A stretch of DNA of 9,411 nt from assembly GCA_041546305.1 (NCBI GenBank), contig JBFEWO010000111.1, positions 1-9,411 on the forward strand. Reading direction: 5' to 3'. This DNA is from JBFEYJ01 sp041546305 (lineage in GTDB: Bacteria; Pseudomonadota; Gammaproteobacteria; Thiohalomonadales; Thiohalomonadaceae). The position numbers and the translations under genes were made by a program. The notes under the pieces were generated by a model. The model was not told the DNA's origin, searched no databases, and saw only the letters and a program-made list of their open reading frames with translations. Position 1 is the stretch's first letter, and every line of letters begins with the position of its first letter. Below are positions 1-6,602 of this stretch, piece after piece.

Positions 1-131
1 ACAAAGACGTCAGCACCGCTGGGATTCGACGAAATGGTGAAGTGGTCACTGTCACGCGGTATCATGCTGTTTCCCGAGCAGGCACTCAGTAGGCTGCTTG
101 CCAGAAGTGATGAGAGGATGGGTCGGTTCAT
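1..131 (-). CDS. Lipoprotein with PEGA-like domain, N-terminal part (runs off left edge)
   Basis: The minus strand carries an open frame from ATG at 131 to the window edge, giving the first 43 residues. It begins MNRPILSSLLASSLLSACSG, a short type II signal peptide: an Arg at residue 3, a hydrophobic run, then the lipobox L-S-A-C with the acylated Cys at residue 18. The residue after Cys is Ser, not Asp, which by the usual +2 rule would favour the outer membrane. About 15 residues later comes FTISSNPSGADVFV, which matches the opening of PEGA-type beta domains (a short strand, then P-x-G-A-x-V). The SD is weak (GAG, 9 nt before ATG). The gene is divergent from the membrane-protein gene at 267. 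The function is unknown; PEGA lipoproteins are often envelope or polysaccharide-associated. A plus-strand open frame over 1-168 is taken to be its antisense shadow. Confidence 0.72.
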   Translation of the reverse strand, partial: MNRPILSSLLASSLLSACSGNSMIPRDSDHFTISSNPSGADVF

Positions 132-191
132 TGGGTTTTTCTCGTTGCAGGTAATAAATTTTGTTTAGTCACATACTACCGCAGATTTCAT

Positions 192-231
192 AAGGAAGTT
201 AGTTTCAAGCATGAGCGTGGTATACTTCCTT
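192..231 (+). promoter_or_regulatory. Extended -10 promoter overlapped by an inverted repeat, upstream of the 267 gene
   Basis: The divergent gap 132-266 holds TGGTATACT at 218-226, an extended -10 element (TGn followed by TATACT). No good -35 is visible; TTAGTT at 199-204, with 16 nt spacing, is the best. Transcription would start near 233, giving a leader of about 34 nt. An exact 7-nt inverted repeat, AAGGAAG (192-198) and CTTCCTT (225-231), brackets the element, and its right arm overlaps the -10. It could be an operator or a large-loop hairpin in a transcript entering from upstream. The promoter is inference from motif match only. Confidence 0.4.
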
Positions 232-266
232 CAGTTTAGAAAACTAGCCTACAGGGTGATACGGCA

Positions 267-776
267 ATGCAATACGAGGTGACCGAAGCCTTGAGCCAAA
301 AGGCCAAGCTTCCCCATGAGATTTTTCTGATAAATCTGATTACCAACCATATTCTCATCTTTGTCGGTCTGCTCGGAATGGCCAAGAGCTATCCCTTGTT
401 GATGCTGGTGACACCGATGATTTCCTTTACTGTGATGGGTTATCTGATGATCCGGGCACGTCATGCCCTGAAGCATGATCCCTGGTACGTAGCCTGCCAT
501 TGGCAGCTTTGTGCGCACCGCAGCAAGAAGTTCATTGGCATGCTACTGCTCTTGGGATTGGCGGTGGTCGGCATACTGCTGTCCGTCGGCTGGGATGTTT
601 CACAACTAAAACCCGGTCATTTTGCTCTTGGCGGAGTGGCGAGCTTGCCGACTTTGGTTTTTGTGCTGGTGCTGATTGTGATGGAGTCAGATGCGTTACA
701 TAAAGCGAAAACCGGCGTCGTGCCAGAGTGGCTGGAAAAGAAATACCCGGGCGATCTTACCCCGGTGACTGTTTGA
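267..776 (+). CDS. Conserved-type four-helix inner membrane protein of unknown function
   Basis: This is a 169-residue protein starting at ATG 267, with a weak AGGG-type SD about 10 nt upstream. Four hydrophobic segments are visible at about residues 19-38, 42-63, 89-108 and 118-139. The loop between helices 2 and 3 (about 64-88) is strongly basic, so the N-terminus, this loop and the C-terminus are predicted to be cytoplasmic. The loop carries HDPWYVACHWQLCAH (70-84), which packs His70, Cys77, His78, Cys82 and His84 together and could bind a metal; this is a guess. Helix 4 ends in an acidic/His stretch (MESDALH). No catalytic motif or named family is recognised. The gene stands alone between an apparent promoter at 218-226 and a terminator at 796-823, so it is probably monocistronic. 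I can read its topology but not its job. Confidence 0.8.
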   Translation: MQYEVTEALSQKAKLPHEIFLINLITNHILIFVGLLGMAKSYPLLMLVTPMISFTVMGYLMIRARHALKHDPWYVACHWQLCAHRSKKFIGMLLLLGLAVVGILLSVGWDVSQLKPGHFALGGVASLPTLVFVLVLIVMESDALHKAKTGVVPEWLEKKYPGDLTPVTV

Positions 777-795
777 GCCAGTTATGATTCTGCCT

Positions 796-823
796 AAGGC
801 CGGCCACAGCCGGCCTTTTTGTT
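796..823 (+). terminator. Rho-independent terminator after the four-helix membrane protein gene
   Basis: Nine base pairs, AAGGCCGGC (796-804) with GCCGGCCTT (809-817), close a CACA tetraloop. The stem runs directly into TTTTTGTT (816-823) on the plus strand. It lies 19 nt after the stop at 776, the expected place for ending that gene's transcript. Confidence 0.88.
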
Positions 824-886
824 AGTAGGGCAATTGGCAGTTTCCGCTCGGAAGTTACGCAAAGATAATGACATCAGGATAGGGTG

Positions 887-1546
887 ATGGGGCGACACAC
901 ATTTATTGGGGTACTGATTTTCACGCTGATTGTTTTGGCCGTGGCGCTGCTTCTCCCTGGGCGTACTGTTGAGAAAACTGAAAACCTGCCGTGGCAGATT
1001 ACACGGCTCGAAGGGGGCACGATAAGGGTATTCGGGATAGAACTGGAAACCACCCCGCTCGGCGAGATTGAATTTTTGCTCGGTGAGCCGGCTGAGATTA
1101 GTCTGTTCAATCGGGAGGACGGCCAACGGGTAGTCGAGGCCTATTTTGACAATGTGGATGTGAATGGACTGCGCGCCAGAATGGTGATGGTACTGGCACT
1201 AAGCAAAGATGAACTGCAGGCGATGTATGCACAGGGTACTCGCATTGCAACCATGGGGAGTGGGACACGCAAGGTGACCTTGGCCGACGAGGATTTGTCC
1301 AAGGTGCGAGCTACGCCAGTGAATGCTATCACTTATATCCCACGTATCAATCTGGATGCAGCGATTATTACAAAACGTTTTGGTGAGCCAGCCCGACGGA
1401 TAGCTGAGAATGAGGGCGGTATCGAACACTGGCTTTATCCGGACAAAGGGCTGGATATCGCATTGGATCCAGAAGGAAAGGAAATCCTGCAGTACGTCGT
1501 CCCTGGGCGATTTGACGAGCTGCTCAAGCCTTTACAGGCTAAATGA
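887..1546 (+). CDS. Signal-anchored periplasmic protein with two G-E-P (BamE-like) motifs, function unknown
   Basis: The protein has 219 residues from ATG 887. An in-frame GTG lies one codon earlier (884), but AGGA at 876-879 is 7 nt from the ATG and only 4 nt from the GTG, so I prefer 887. A hydrophobic stretch at about residues 6-25 follows an Arg/His pair and has no lipobox Cys, so it is a signal anchor or an uncleaved signal; the rest should be periplasmic. The body is hydrophilic and contains two similar segments about 100 residues apart: LGEIEFLLGEPAEISLF (near 58-74) and ITKRFGEPARRIAENEGG (near 161-178). Each is followed by a strand-rich stretch ending with an acidic/aromatic run. The helix-then-G-E-P pattern recalls BamE/SmpA-type folds, but this is my inference from pattern alone. 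The gene is convergent with ccoS, 34 nt apart. No known role in oxidase assembly can be claimed. Confidence 0.78.
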   Translation: MGRHTFIGVLIFTLIVLAVALLLPGRTVEKTENLPWQITRLEGGTIRVFGIELETTPLGEIEFLLGEPAEISLFNREDGQRVVEAYFDNVDVNGLRARMVMVLALSKDELQAMYAQGTRIATMGSGTRKVTLADEDLSKVRATPVNAITYIPRINLDAAIITKRFGEPARRIAENEGGIEHWLYPDKGLDIALDPEGKEILQYVVPGRFDELLKPLQAK

Positions 1547-1556
1547 GTACGATTCT

Positions 1557-1583
1557 TGAGAGTGATGCTCTGGAGCGCTCTCA
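1557..1583. terminator. Possible bidirectional hairpin between convergent genes
   Basis: TGAGAG (1557-1562) can pair with CTCTCA (1578-1583), with an inner GCTC/GAGC pairing (1567-1570 with 1573-1576). It sits exactly in the 34-nt gap between the plus-strand gene ending at 1546 and ccoS ending at 1581, where a shared terminator would be expected. Neither side has a T-tract, so it is weak as an intrinsic terminator. Confidence 0.3.
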
Positions 1584-1799
1584 GTCATCGTCAAAGTCGG
1601 GAAAATTCTTGCCCACCTGTACCTTCTGCCCATTGTGTTGCTTGTTAGGCAAATTGGGGTCGTCATCATCCATGAGAATTCGCTGACCGTCTCCTTCCAG
1701 GTCATCATATTGTCCTTTTTTCACCGCCCAAATCAGGATGCCAATAAAAATCAGGCCAAGGACCAGCATGCCGGGGATCAGGGAGTAGATGACTTCCAT
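1581..1799 (-). CDS. ccoS: cbb3 oxidase maturation protein CcoS
   Basis: This 72-residue protein is typical in size and layout for CcoS/FixS. A single N-terminal helix (about residues 6-26) is followed by W-A-V-K-K-G-Q-Y-D-D-L-E (24-35), the family's conserved short cytoplasmic segment, and then an acidic I-L-M-D-D-D-D (41-47). The remaining tail is polar and ends in Asp residues. CcoS is known in Rhodobacter to be needed for insertion of haem b and copper into CcoN, although its chemistry is unclear. It is the last gene of the ccoGHIS unit, 79 nt after ccoI. The start is ATG 1799; the SD is poor. Identification is firm from both sequence and position. Confidence 0.95.
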   Translation of the reverse strand: MEVIYSLIPGMLVLGLIFIGILIWAVKKGQYDDLEGDGQRILMDDDDPNLPNKQHNGQKVQVGKNFPDFDDD

Positions 1800-1840
1800 A
1801 GTGCTACCGCTGTTATGTTGAAGTGTATCGTGAGTTAAAC

Positions 1841-1871
1841 AGCTCTAGGCTAGCACAAAGTGCTTCGAGCT
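1841..1871 (-). other. Bulged stem-loop between ccoI and ccoS
   Basis: In the 79-nt gap after the ccoI stop, AGCTC (1841-1845) pairs with GAGCT (1867-1871), and AGCAC (1852-1856) pairs with GTGCT (1860-1864) over a 3-nt loop. On the minus-strand RNA the structure is followed by GTTTAA, too short a U-run for strong termination. It may protect or process the mRNA, or partly attenuate ccoS. This is a structure by inspection only. Confidence 0.35.
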
Positions 1872-1878
1872 TCTCTAT

Positions 1879-4353
1879 CTAACGATTAGTTTTAAACAGT
1901 GTGCGAATTCGAGCAGCATTGCCAATTACCAGCAAAGAGCTGATCGGCATGGCGATGGCCGCAAACAACGGGGTGATATAGGCCATCATCGCTAGCGGCA
2001 CCATAACAACGTTATATGCGAGGGAAAGACCGATATTCTGGCGAATAGTGCGCAAAGTGCGGCGTGACAGTGCACTGGCCAGGCGCACCTTGTCGAGTTC
2101 ATCGCTCATCAATACGATGTCGGCACTCTCTACCGAGACATCGGTTCCTGAACCTACTGCAATGCCGACATGGGCACGGATGAGCGCGGGTGCATCATTC
2201 ACGCCGTCACCGACCATCGCTACCCACTCCCCTTGCTGTTGTAGCTGGCTGACGATCCGATCCTTATCCTGAGGCAACACTTCAGCGATAACCTCCATCC
2301 CACCAAGTTCCTGGGCAACAGCCTCGGCCACCCGACGGCGATCTCCGCTCAGCAGGGTTAGGCGAATGCCTGAACTGCGTAGTTCGCTGATGAGTCTTTT
2401 CGCATCAGGACGAAGTTCATCGGCAATGGCGACAAGTCCCGCGTAATTTTGTTCTATACCGATATGGACACAAGTAAAAGCCTGCTCCTCAAGCCGACTT
2501 ATCGTTGCATCGAAGTGGGATGGAATCGGGATTCCCTGTTGTAGTAACCAGTTTGCCGTGCCAAGGATAACCGTGCGGTCGCCAACCCGAGCCATAACTC
2601 CATGACCGGGCTCACCATGAAATCCCTTTGGTGTCTCTTCCTGGGGTGTAAGATGACGTGCCTCTGCCTCCTCAAGGATTGCGCGGGCAATGCTGTGCTC
2701 GGAGTATCGCTCAACAACAGCAGCAAGGCGTAACAGTTCATGTTCCTCGAATCCATCTACAGTGATGATCTCCCTGACACGCATGCGCCCTAAAGTGAGA
2801 GTGCCGGTTTTGTCGAACACCATATGGGTAACTTGCGACAGGGTTTCGAGAACCGTACCGTTTTTTACTAATATTCCGTGACGGGCACCGAGGCCGGAAG
2901 CAACGGCAATGGACATAGGCGTCGCGAGGCCGAAAGCGCACGGACAGGTGATGATTAATACCGAGGTAGCCGCCATCAGGGCCAGTTCAAAATCTGTTGA
3001 ATACCAGTAGATAAAGGTGGCAGTGGCGAGGAAAAGCGTGGTGATAACAAACCAGGGAACAATACGATCCGCCGTACACTGAATGGGAGCTTTCGAGCTC
3101 TGTGCCTCTTCTACAAGCCGAATGATGCGGCCGAGCGCAGTATCGCGTAGGGTGCCTTCCACGCGCAGTGTTAGGGCACTGGAGATGTTGACGGTACCGG
3201 CTGAAATGCTATCGCCTATGGTCTTGGAAATGGGCTCTGACTCTCCGGTGAGCATGGACTCATCAACGGTGCTCCGTCCGTCGAGAATGACGCCGTCCAC
3301 CGGAATTTTGTAACCGGCTTTCACTAGAACAGTATCCCCAGCTTTTACTGTTCGGATCGGGACAACTTGTTCCTCTTCATTACGCAGCACTGTTGCAACA
3401 CGTGGTTGCAGATCGAGCAATCTTTGCGTGGAAGAGACCGCCTGACGCTTGAACATGGCCTCCAAATAGCGCCCGATAAGGATGACAAAGATGAAGTTCA
3501 CCACTGTATCGAAGTAAACATGTCCCATCGGCGTATCACTGACGGTGACGTAGGTCGAATAGAGAAAGGTGGCGCTGGCACCGATTGCAATGGGCAGGTC
3601 CATGGTTGGATGTCTGTGCCTTAATCCGGACCAGGCCCCACGTAAAAAAGGCCAGCCGGAATAAAACAGAGTGGGCGCAGCCAGGGCAAAACCTATCCAC
3701 TGAAAGAGAGTGAGGAACTGTCCTCCATCGGCTGTATCCGCACCGGAGTAAAGGGCAATGGAGATCCACATCAGATTCATCATGGCAAAACCGGCAAAAG
3801 CCATGCGAAACAGTAAGGAGCGGTTTTGCTTCTTGATGCTCCCTTCGGCGGACTCAGGATCAAAAGGTACTGCCGTGTAGCCGATATCGGCAAGTCGCTT
3901 GAGGATAGATGAGAGTTTGATCTGGTTATTGTCCCAGCGCAGAAGCAAACGCTTTCCTGCAAGATTGACCTGGGCATTATGTATGCCGTTGAGCGTCGCC
4001 AGGGTGCGTTCAATCAACCAGACACAGGCAGCGCAATGAATCCCTTCAACGAGTAGGTTGATCTCGCGTTGTTCATCTAGCTCGGCAACGAATTCCTCTT
4101 GAACTTCATCGAGATCAAAGAGCCCGAGATCTTTTGGGGGTTCGGGGGGCGGTGCGAGCAGCGTGCCGTCAGGTGTGCGCTGATAAAAACCCTCCAGCCC
4201 GGCATCATAAATAGCCGTGCACACGGATTGGCAACCAATACAGCAGAATTGGCGCTGCTCGCCCCGTATCACCTGATGATAGGTTTGATCGGTTGCTAGT
4301 GGCAGACCACAGTGGAAACACCCTTCTATCGAGGGTTTGATGCCGTGGCTCAT
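1879..4353 (-). CDS. ccoI: CcoI/FixI copper-transporting P1B-type ATPase for cbb3 assembly
   Basis: This 824-residue inner-membrane ATPase exports Cu(I) for the CuB site of CcoN. In order, it shows an N-terminal Cys-rich metal-binding region (C12-x-x-C15, C37-C38-x-x-C41) typical of CcoI, an HMA domain with C107-A-A-C110, transmembrane helices from about residue 181, the actuator TGES (369-372), the CPC metal-site motif (470-472) in helix 6, phosphorylation D514 in DKTGT, and GDGVND (715-720). It also has the Cu(I)-selectivity residues Y780-N781 in helix 7 and M802-x-x-S805-S806 in helix 8. The nucleotide-domain HP dipeptide, nearly invariant in P1B pumps, reads H553-S554 here. The N-terminal Cys cluster and location distinguish it from CopA. 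The start is ATG 4353, 15 nt after ccoH, with only a weak AAGA SD, suggesting translational coupling to ccoH. Length is normal for the family and the frame is intact. Confidence 0.96.
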   Translation of the reverse strand: MSHGIKPSIEGCFHCGLPLATDQTYHQVIRGEQRQFCCIGCQSVCTAIYDAGLEGFYQRTPDGTLLAPPPEPPKDLGLFDLDEVQEEFVAELDEQREINLLVEGIHCAACVWLIERTLATLNGIHNAQVNLAGKRLLLRWDNNQIKLSSILKRLADIGYTAVPFDPESAEGSIKKQNRSLLFRMAFAGFAMMNLMWISIALYSGADTADGGQFLTLFQWIGFALAAPTLFYSGWPFLRGAWSGLRHRHPTMDLPIAIGASATFLYSTYVTVSDTPMGHVYFDTVVNFIFVILIGRYLEAMFKRQAVSSTQRLLDLQPRVATVLRNEEEQVVPIRTVKAGDTVLVKAGYKIPVDGVILDGRSTVDESMLTGESEPISKTIGDSISAGTVNISSALTLRVEGTLRDTALGRIIRLVEEAQSSKAPIQCTADRIVPWFVITTLFLATATFIYWYSTDFELALMAATSVLIITCPCAFGLATPMSIAVASGLGARHGILVKNGTVLETLSQVTHMVFDKTGTLTLGRMRVREIITVDGFEEHELLRLAAVVERYSEHSIARAILEEAEARHLTPQEETPKGFHGEPGHGVMARVGDRTVILGTANWLLQQGIPIPSHFDATISRLEEQAFTCVHIGIEQNYAGLVAIADELRPDAKRLISELRSSGIRLTLLSGDRRRVAEAVAQELGGMEVIAEVLPQDKDRIVSQLQQQGEWVAMVGDGVNDAPALIRAHVGIAVGSGTDVSVESADIVLMSDELDKVRLASALSRRTLRTIRQNIGLSLAYNVVMVPLAMMAYITPLFAAIAMPISSLLVIGNAARIRTLFKTNR

Positions 4354-4368
4354 ATTCTTAACGGCTTG

Positions 4369-4890
4369 TTACGGAACCAGAACGTTTATACGTTGTTCTA
4401 GCTCGAGTTGTTCATCACCCTGGCTGACGGTGACTTTCAGGTCCCAAATGCCTTTCAAGGGAAAGGCCGCGTAGCTTTGGTAGATGCCGTCGGCAATTTG
4501 TTCCATGGTGGTTTGCATATCAGCCGCGGCATCAGAGGGTCGATAGGCGTGCAATGTTACGCTTGCATCACGCAGAGGCATCCCCACCTTATCGACGACA
4601 TTGATGGTGTAGCTGGCAGGCCTTCCCAGGATAATGGTTTCCGGTGACTGCAGGCGAATATCCCAACCAAGACGATTACGCGCCTCAAGCCTTTTCTGGA
4701 AATTTTTTTCGTGATCTCGTCCCTTCTCGTAGTAACCCTCTTCAACCAGACCGGGCATGGTTTTGAATGCCGTTACGATGAAAACGGCATTAACCAGCAA
4801 AACCGTGACAAGCAGGCCAAGCCAGCCCAGAACCCATGGGTTGCGCATGGCACTTTTGTTGTCTTGCGAGATATTCATAATACTGCTCAC
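4369..4890 (-). CDS. ccoH: cbb3 oxidase assembly protein CcoH/FixH
   Basis: This is a 173-residue FixH-family protein. A cytoplasmic N-terminus leads into one membrane helix (about 18-42, beginning N-P-W-V). The conserved juxtamembrane segment G-L-V-E-E-G-Y-Y-E-K-G (47-57) follows, then a periplasmic beta domain containing the family's late G-I-W-D (147-150). CcoH is known to associate with CcoN and with the CcoI/CcoG assembly machinery and stays with the mature oxidase in Rhodobacter. The start is GTG at 4890, chosen because AGGTGA (4895-4900) sits at ideal spacing; the in-frame ATG at 4878 lacks an SD. It follows ccoG by 56 nt and precedes ccoI by 15 nt. Confidence 0.93.
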   Translation of the reverse strand: MSSIMNISQDNKSAMRNPWVLGWLGLLVTVLLVNAVFIVTAFKTMPGLVEEGYYEKGRDHEKNFQKRLEARNRLGWDIRLQSPETIILGRPASYTINVVDKVGMPLRDASVTLHAYRPSDAAADMQTTMEQIADGIYQSYAAFPLKGIWDLKVTVSQGDEQLELEQRINVLVP

Positions 4891-4946
4891 TGTTTCACCT
4901 CATATGACAATTTGGAAGGTATCGTCAAATATCTGCTTGAGCCCAC

Positions 4947-6368
4947 TTATTGGCGGGGGCCAAAGAAGGCACTTTCGTATATGACAGAGTCTTTCGGATT
5001 CTCCGTATTGTGAACCTGAATTTTGATGGGTGTACGGGATTGCTCCAGACTCTGCCGAGGAACTTTGATGAAGATCGTGTGCGACAGCAGTTTGCCTGAT
5101 TTGATTTGCAGTGGTTCATCTGCGCCGATCAGGTGCAGACCCTCTGGCCCTGTTGCTAACACATCGACAGCGACCACTTTGTCGAGCTTGTTGAGGATCT
5201 TTAGTTCGTACTTGTTCTGGATAGAACCATCGCTCAACTGGACAAAGAGCGGAGAGCGCTCGTGAATTACCTTGAGTTCGAGAGAGCCCAGATGTGTGAG
5301 GCCATAGATAATGCCTGAGAGGGCGAGAATCAAAATACTGATGTAGACCAGTACTCGTGGACGCTTGAAAAGCTTCACCGTCGGTTTGCCTTCAAGTTCG
5401 TCCAGCGAGGCGTAGCGGATGAGGCCGTGAGGACGCCCTATCTTGTCCATGACCGTGTCACAGGCATCGAGACATAGCGCACAGGTAATGCAGCCTTCCT
5501 GTTGGCCGGCTCGGATATCGATACCGGTGGGGCAGACAGCAACACATTGATGGCAATCGATACAGTCACCTTTGCCCGCTTCAACTTCGCCCTTACGCAG
5601 TTTGCCTCGGGGCTCGCCACGGTTGTAGTCATAGGTAGGAAGTATAGTTTCCCGGTCATACATCACGCCCTGGATGCGGGCGTAGGGGCAGAGCCAGAAG
5701 CAGACCTGTTCGCGCATAAAGCCGGCAAAGACGAAAGTACCTACTGTGAACAGACCGAGAACAGTCCAGGCAACAGGAGGAGCGGAAAGCGTCAGATACC
5801 CTTGCCATAATTCATAGGCATCGGTAAACCAAGCGGCGAAGCTGACCCCGGTGAGCATGGAAATAAGCAGCCAGAAGAAATATTTTGTACCACGAAGACG
5901 CAGTTTTCTAAGATCAAACGGCGCCTCTTTGAGCTTGCGACGCTGGGAAGGATTTCCCTCAATCTTCTCCTCGATGAAGGTGAAGATGTCTGTCCACACG
6001 GTCTGAAAGCAGAAATAGCCGCAGAATACCCGTCCGGCAATAGATGTGACCACGGCTAGCAAAATGGCAAAAAACAGGAGGATTAGCGAAAGCATCCACA
6101 CATCCTGTGACAGGATGGTGATATCAAAAATATGAAACTGGCGGTTGGGGATGTCCAGCAGGACGGCCTGACGATCGCCCCAGCGAAGGTAGGGGCCGAG
6201 GAAAAATGCCACCCATATGCTCATGGTAAACCACTTGATGGTGCGATACTTACCCGGCATGCGCTTGGCGAAAACCGTGCCGGCATCCACATTCACATGC
6301 CATGCACCTGCTTCTTCATAGAGGTCTTCCGTTTCGATGTGTTTGGCGTTTGCTGATTCGCTGTTCAC
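4947..6368 (-). CDS. ccoG: CcoG/RdxA polyferredoxin-like cbb3 assembly protein
   Basis: This 473-residue integral membrane iron-sulphur protein has been proposed to reduce Cu(II) to Cu(I) ahead of CcoI. With GTG 6368 as residue 1, it shows F-C-G-Y-F-C (C116, C120), C-F-W-L-C-P (C223, C227) and two 4Fe-4S motifs: C269-x2-C272-x2-C275-x3-C279-P and C293-x2-C296-x2-C299-x3-C303. Several membrane helices come before these motifs and one follows (about 338-358). An Ig-like C-terminal domain (FixG_C) makes up the last 100 residues. The frame stays open upstream to a second GTG at 6398 (483 aa), but GAGGGAGG at 6374-6381 lies inside that extension and 5 nt before GTG 6368, so I choose 6368. It opens the ccoGHIS unit and lies downstream of a strong terminator, so it should have its own promoter, which I could not identify. 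Confidence 0.95.
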   Translation of the reverse strand: MNSESANAKHIETEDLYEEAGAWHVNVDAGTVFAKRMPGKYRTIKWFTMSIWVAFFLGPYLRWGDRQAVLLDIPNRQFHIFDITILSQDVWMLSLILLFFAILLAVVTSIAGRVFCGYFCFQTVWTDIFTFIEEKIEGNPSQRRKLKEAPFDLRKLRLRGTKYFFWLLISMLTGVSFAAWFTDAYELWQGYLTLSAPPVAWTVLGLFTVGTFVFAGFMREQVCFWLCPYARIQGVMYDRETILPTYDYNRGEPRGKLRKGEVEAGKGDCIDCHQCVAVCPTGIDIRAGQQEGCITCALCLDACDTVMDKIGRPHGLIRYASLDELEGKPTVKLFKRPRVLVYISILILALSGIIYGLTHLGSLELKVIHERSPLFVQLSDGSIQNKYELKILNKLDKVVAVDVLATGPEGLHLIGADEPLQIKSGKLLSHTIFIKVPRQSLEQSRTPIKIQVHNTENPKDSVIYESAFFGPRQ

Positions 6369-6373
6369 GTATG

Positions 6374-6381
6374 CCTCCCTC
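6374..6381 (-). promoter_or_regulatory. Ribosome binding site that sets the ccoG start
   Basis: On the minus strand GAGGGAGG is followed by CATAC and then GTG at 6368. This is by far the best Shine-Dalgarno match near ccoG. The alternative upstream GTG at 6398 has only a weak GAAG upstream. Confidence 0.75.
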
Positions 6382-6540
6382 GTGCCATGGAAGACCACGG
6401 CAGTTACTTCACTGTAAGGAAAATAGGTTGGTGAAAAAGATGTGCTCTTTCAGCACCCTACTTACTGTTATGCAGATTGCGGTGATGATATGGCGAGAAG
6501 TAAAGGTGCATGAAACGAGGCGATGTTACCATAATCTAAA
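6382..6540 (-). promoter_or_regulatory. Leader and presumed promoter region of ccoGHIS
   Basis: About 160 nt separate the terminator (6542-6570) from the ccoG ribosome site. A promoter is required here because the terminator should block readthrough from ccoP. I found no clear -35/-10 pair and no TTGAT-N4-ATCAA FNR/Anr box. A 5-bp stem, GTGCT/AGCAC (6442-6446 with 6452-6456), is followed on the minus strand by ATCTTTTT, resembling a weak attenuator. No credible coding frame is present: a 24-codon frame exists but lacks an SD. Confidence 0.35.
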
Positions 6541-6541
6541 T

Positions 6542-6570
6542 AAAAAAGGGGGATATGATATCCCCCTTTT
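6542..6570 (-). terminator. Strong rho-independent terminator of the ccoNOQP transcript
   Basis: GGGGGATA (6548-6555) pairs with TATCCCCC (6559-6566), extended by AAAA/TTTT (6544-6547 with 6567-6570) to a 12-bp stem with a 3-nt loop. On the minus strand the stem is followed by a run of six T (the plus-strand A-run at 6542-6547). A T-run also follows on the plus strand, so it could act both ways, but the genes on both sides are minus-strand. It ends the unit containing the small ORF and separates it from ccoG. Confidence 0.92.
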
Positions 6571-6602
6571 GTATTGGTTCTTTCTGTGTTTTCCCTAAAG
6601 AT

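Noticed and set aside
1..168. Plus-strand open frame from the window edge to TAG at 166-168
   Set aside because: It is antisense to the minus-strand lipoprotein start, which has a convincing lipobox and PEGA-like motif; the plus-strand peptide resembles nothing I recognise.
841..869. Promoter TTTCCG / GATAAT (17 nt spacing) for the gene at 887
   Set aside because: GATAAT (864-869) is a fair -10, but the -35 is poor and the start of transcription would fall on the Shine-Dalgarno sequence, leaving an implausibly short leader.
6455..6525. 24-codon minus-strand frame in the ccoG leader as a leader peptide
   Set aside because: No Shine-Dalgarno sequence and no codon pattern suggesting attenuation by translation.
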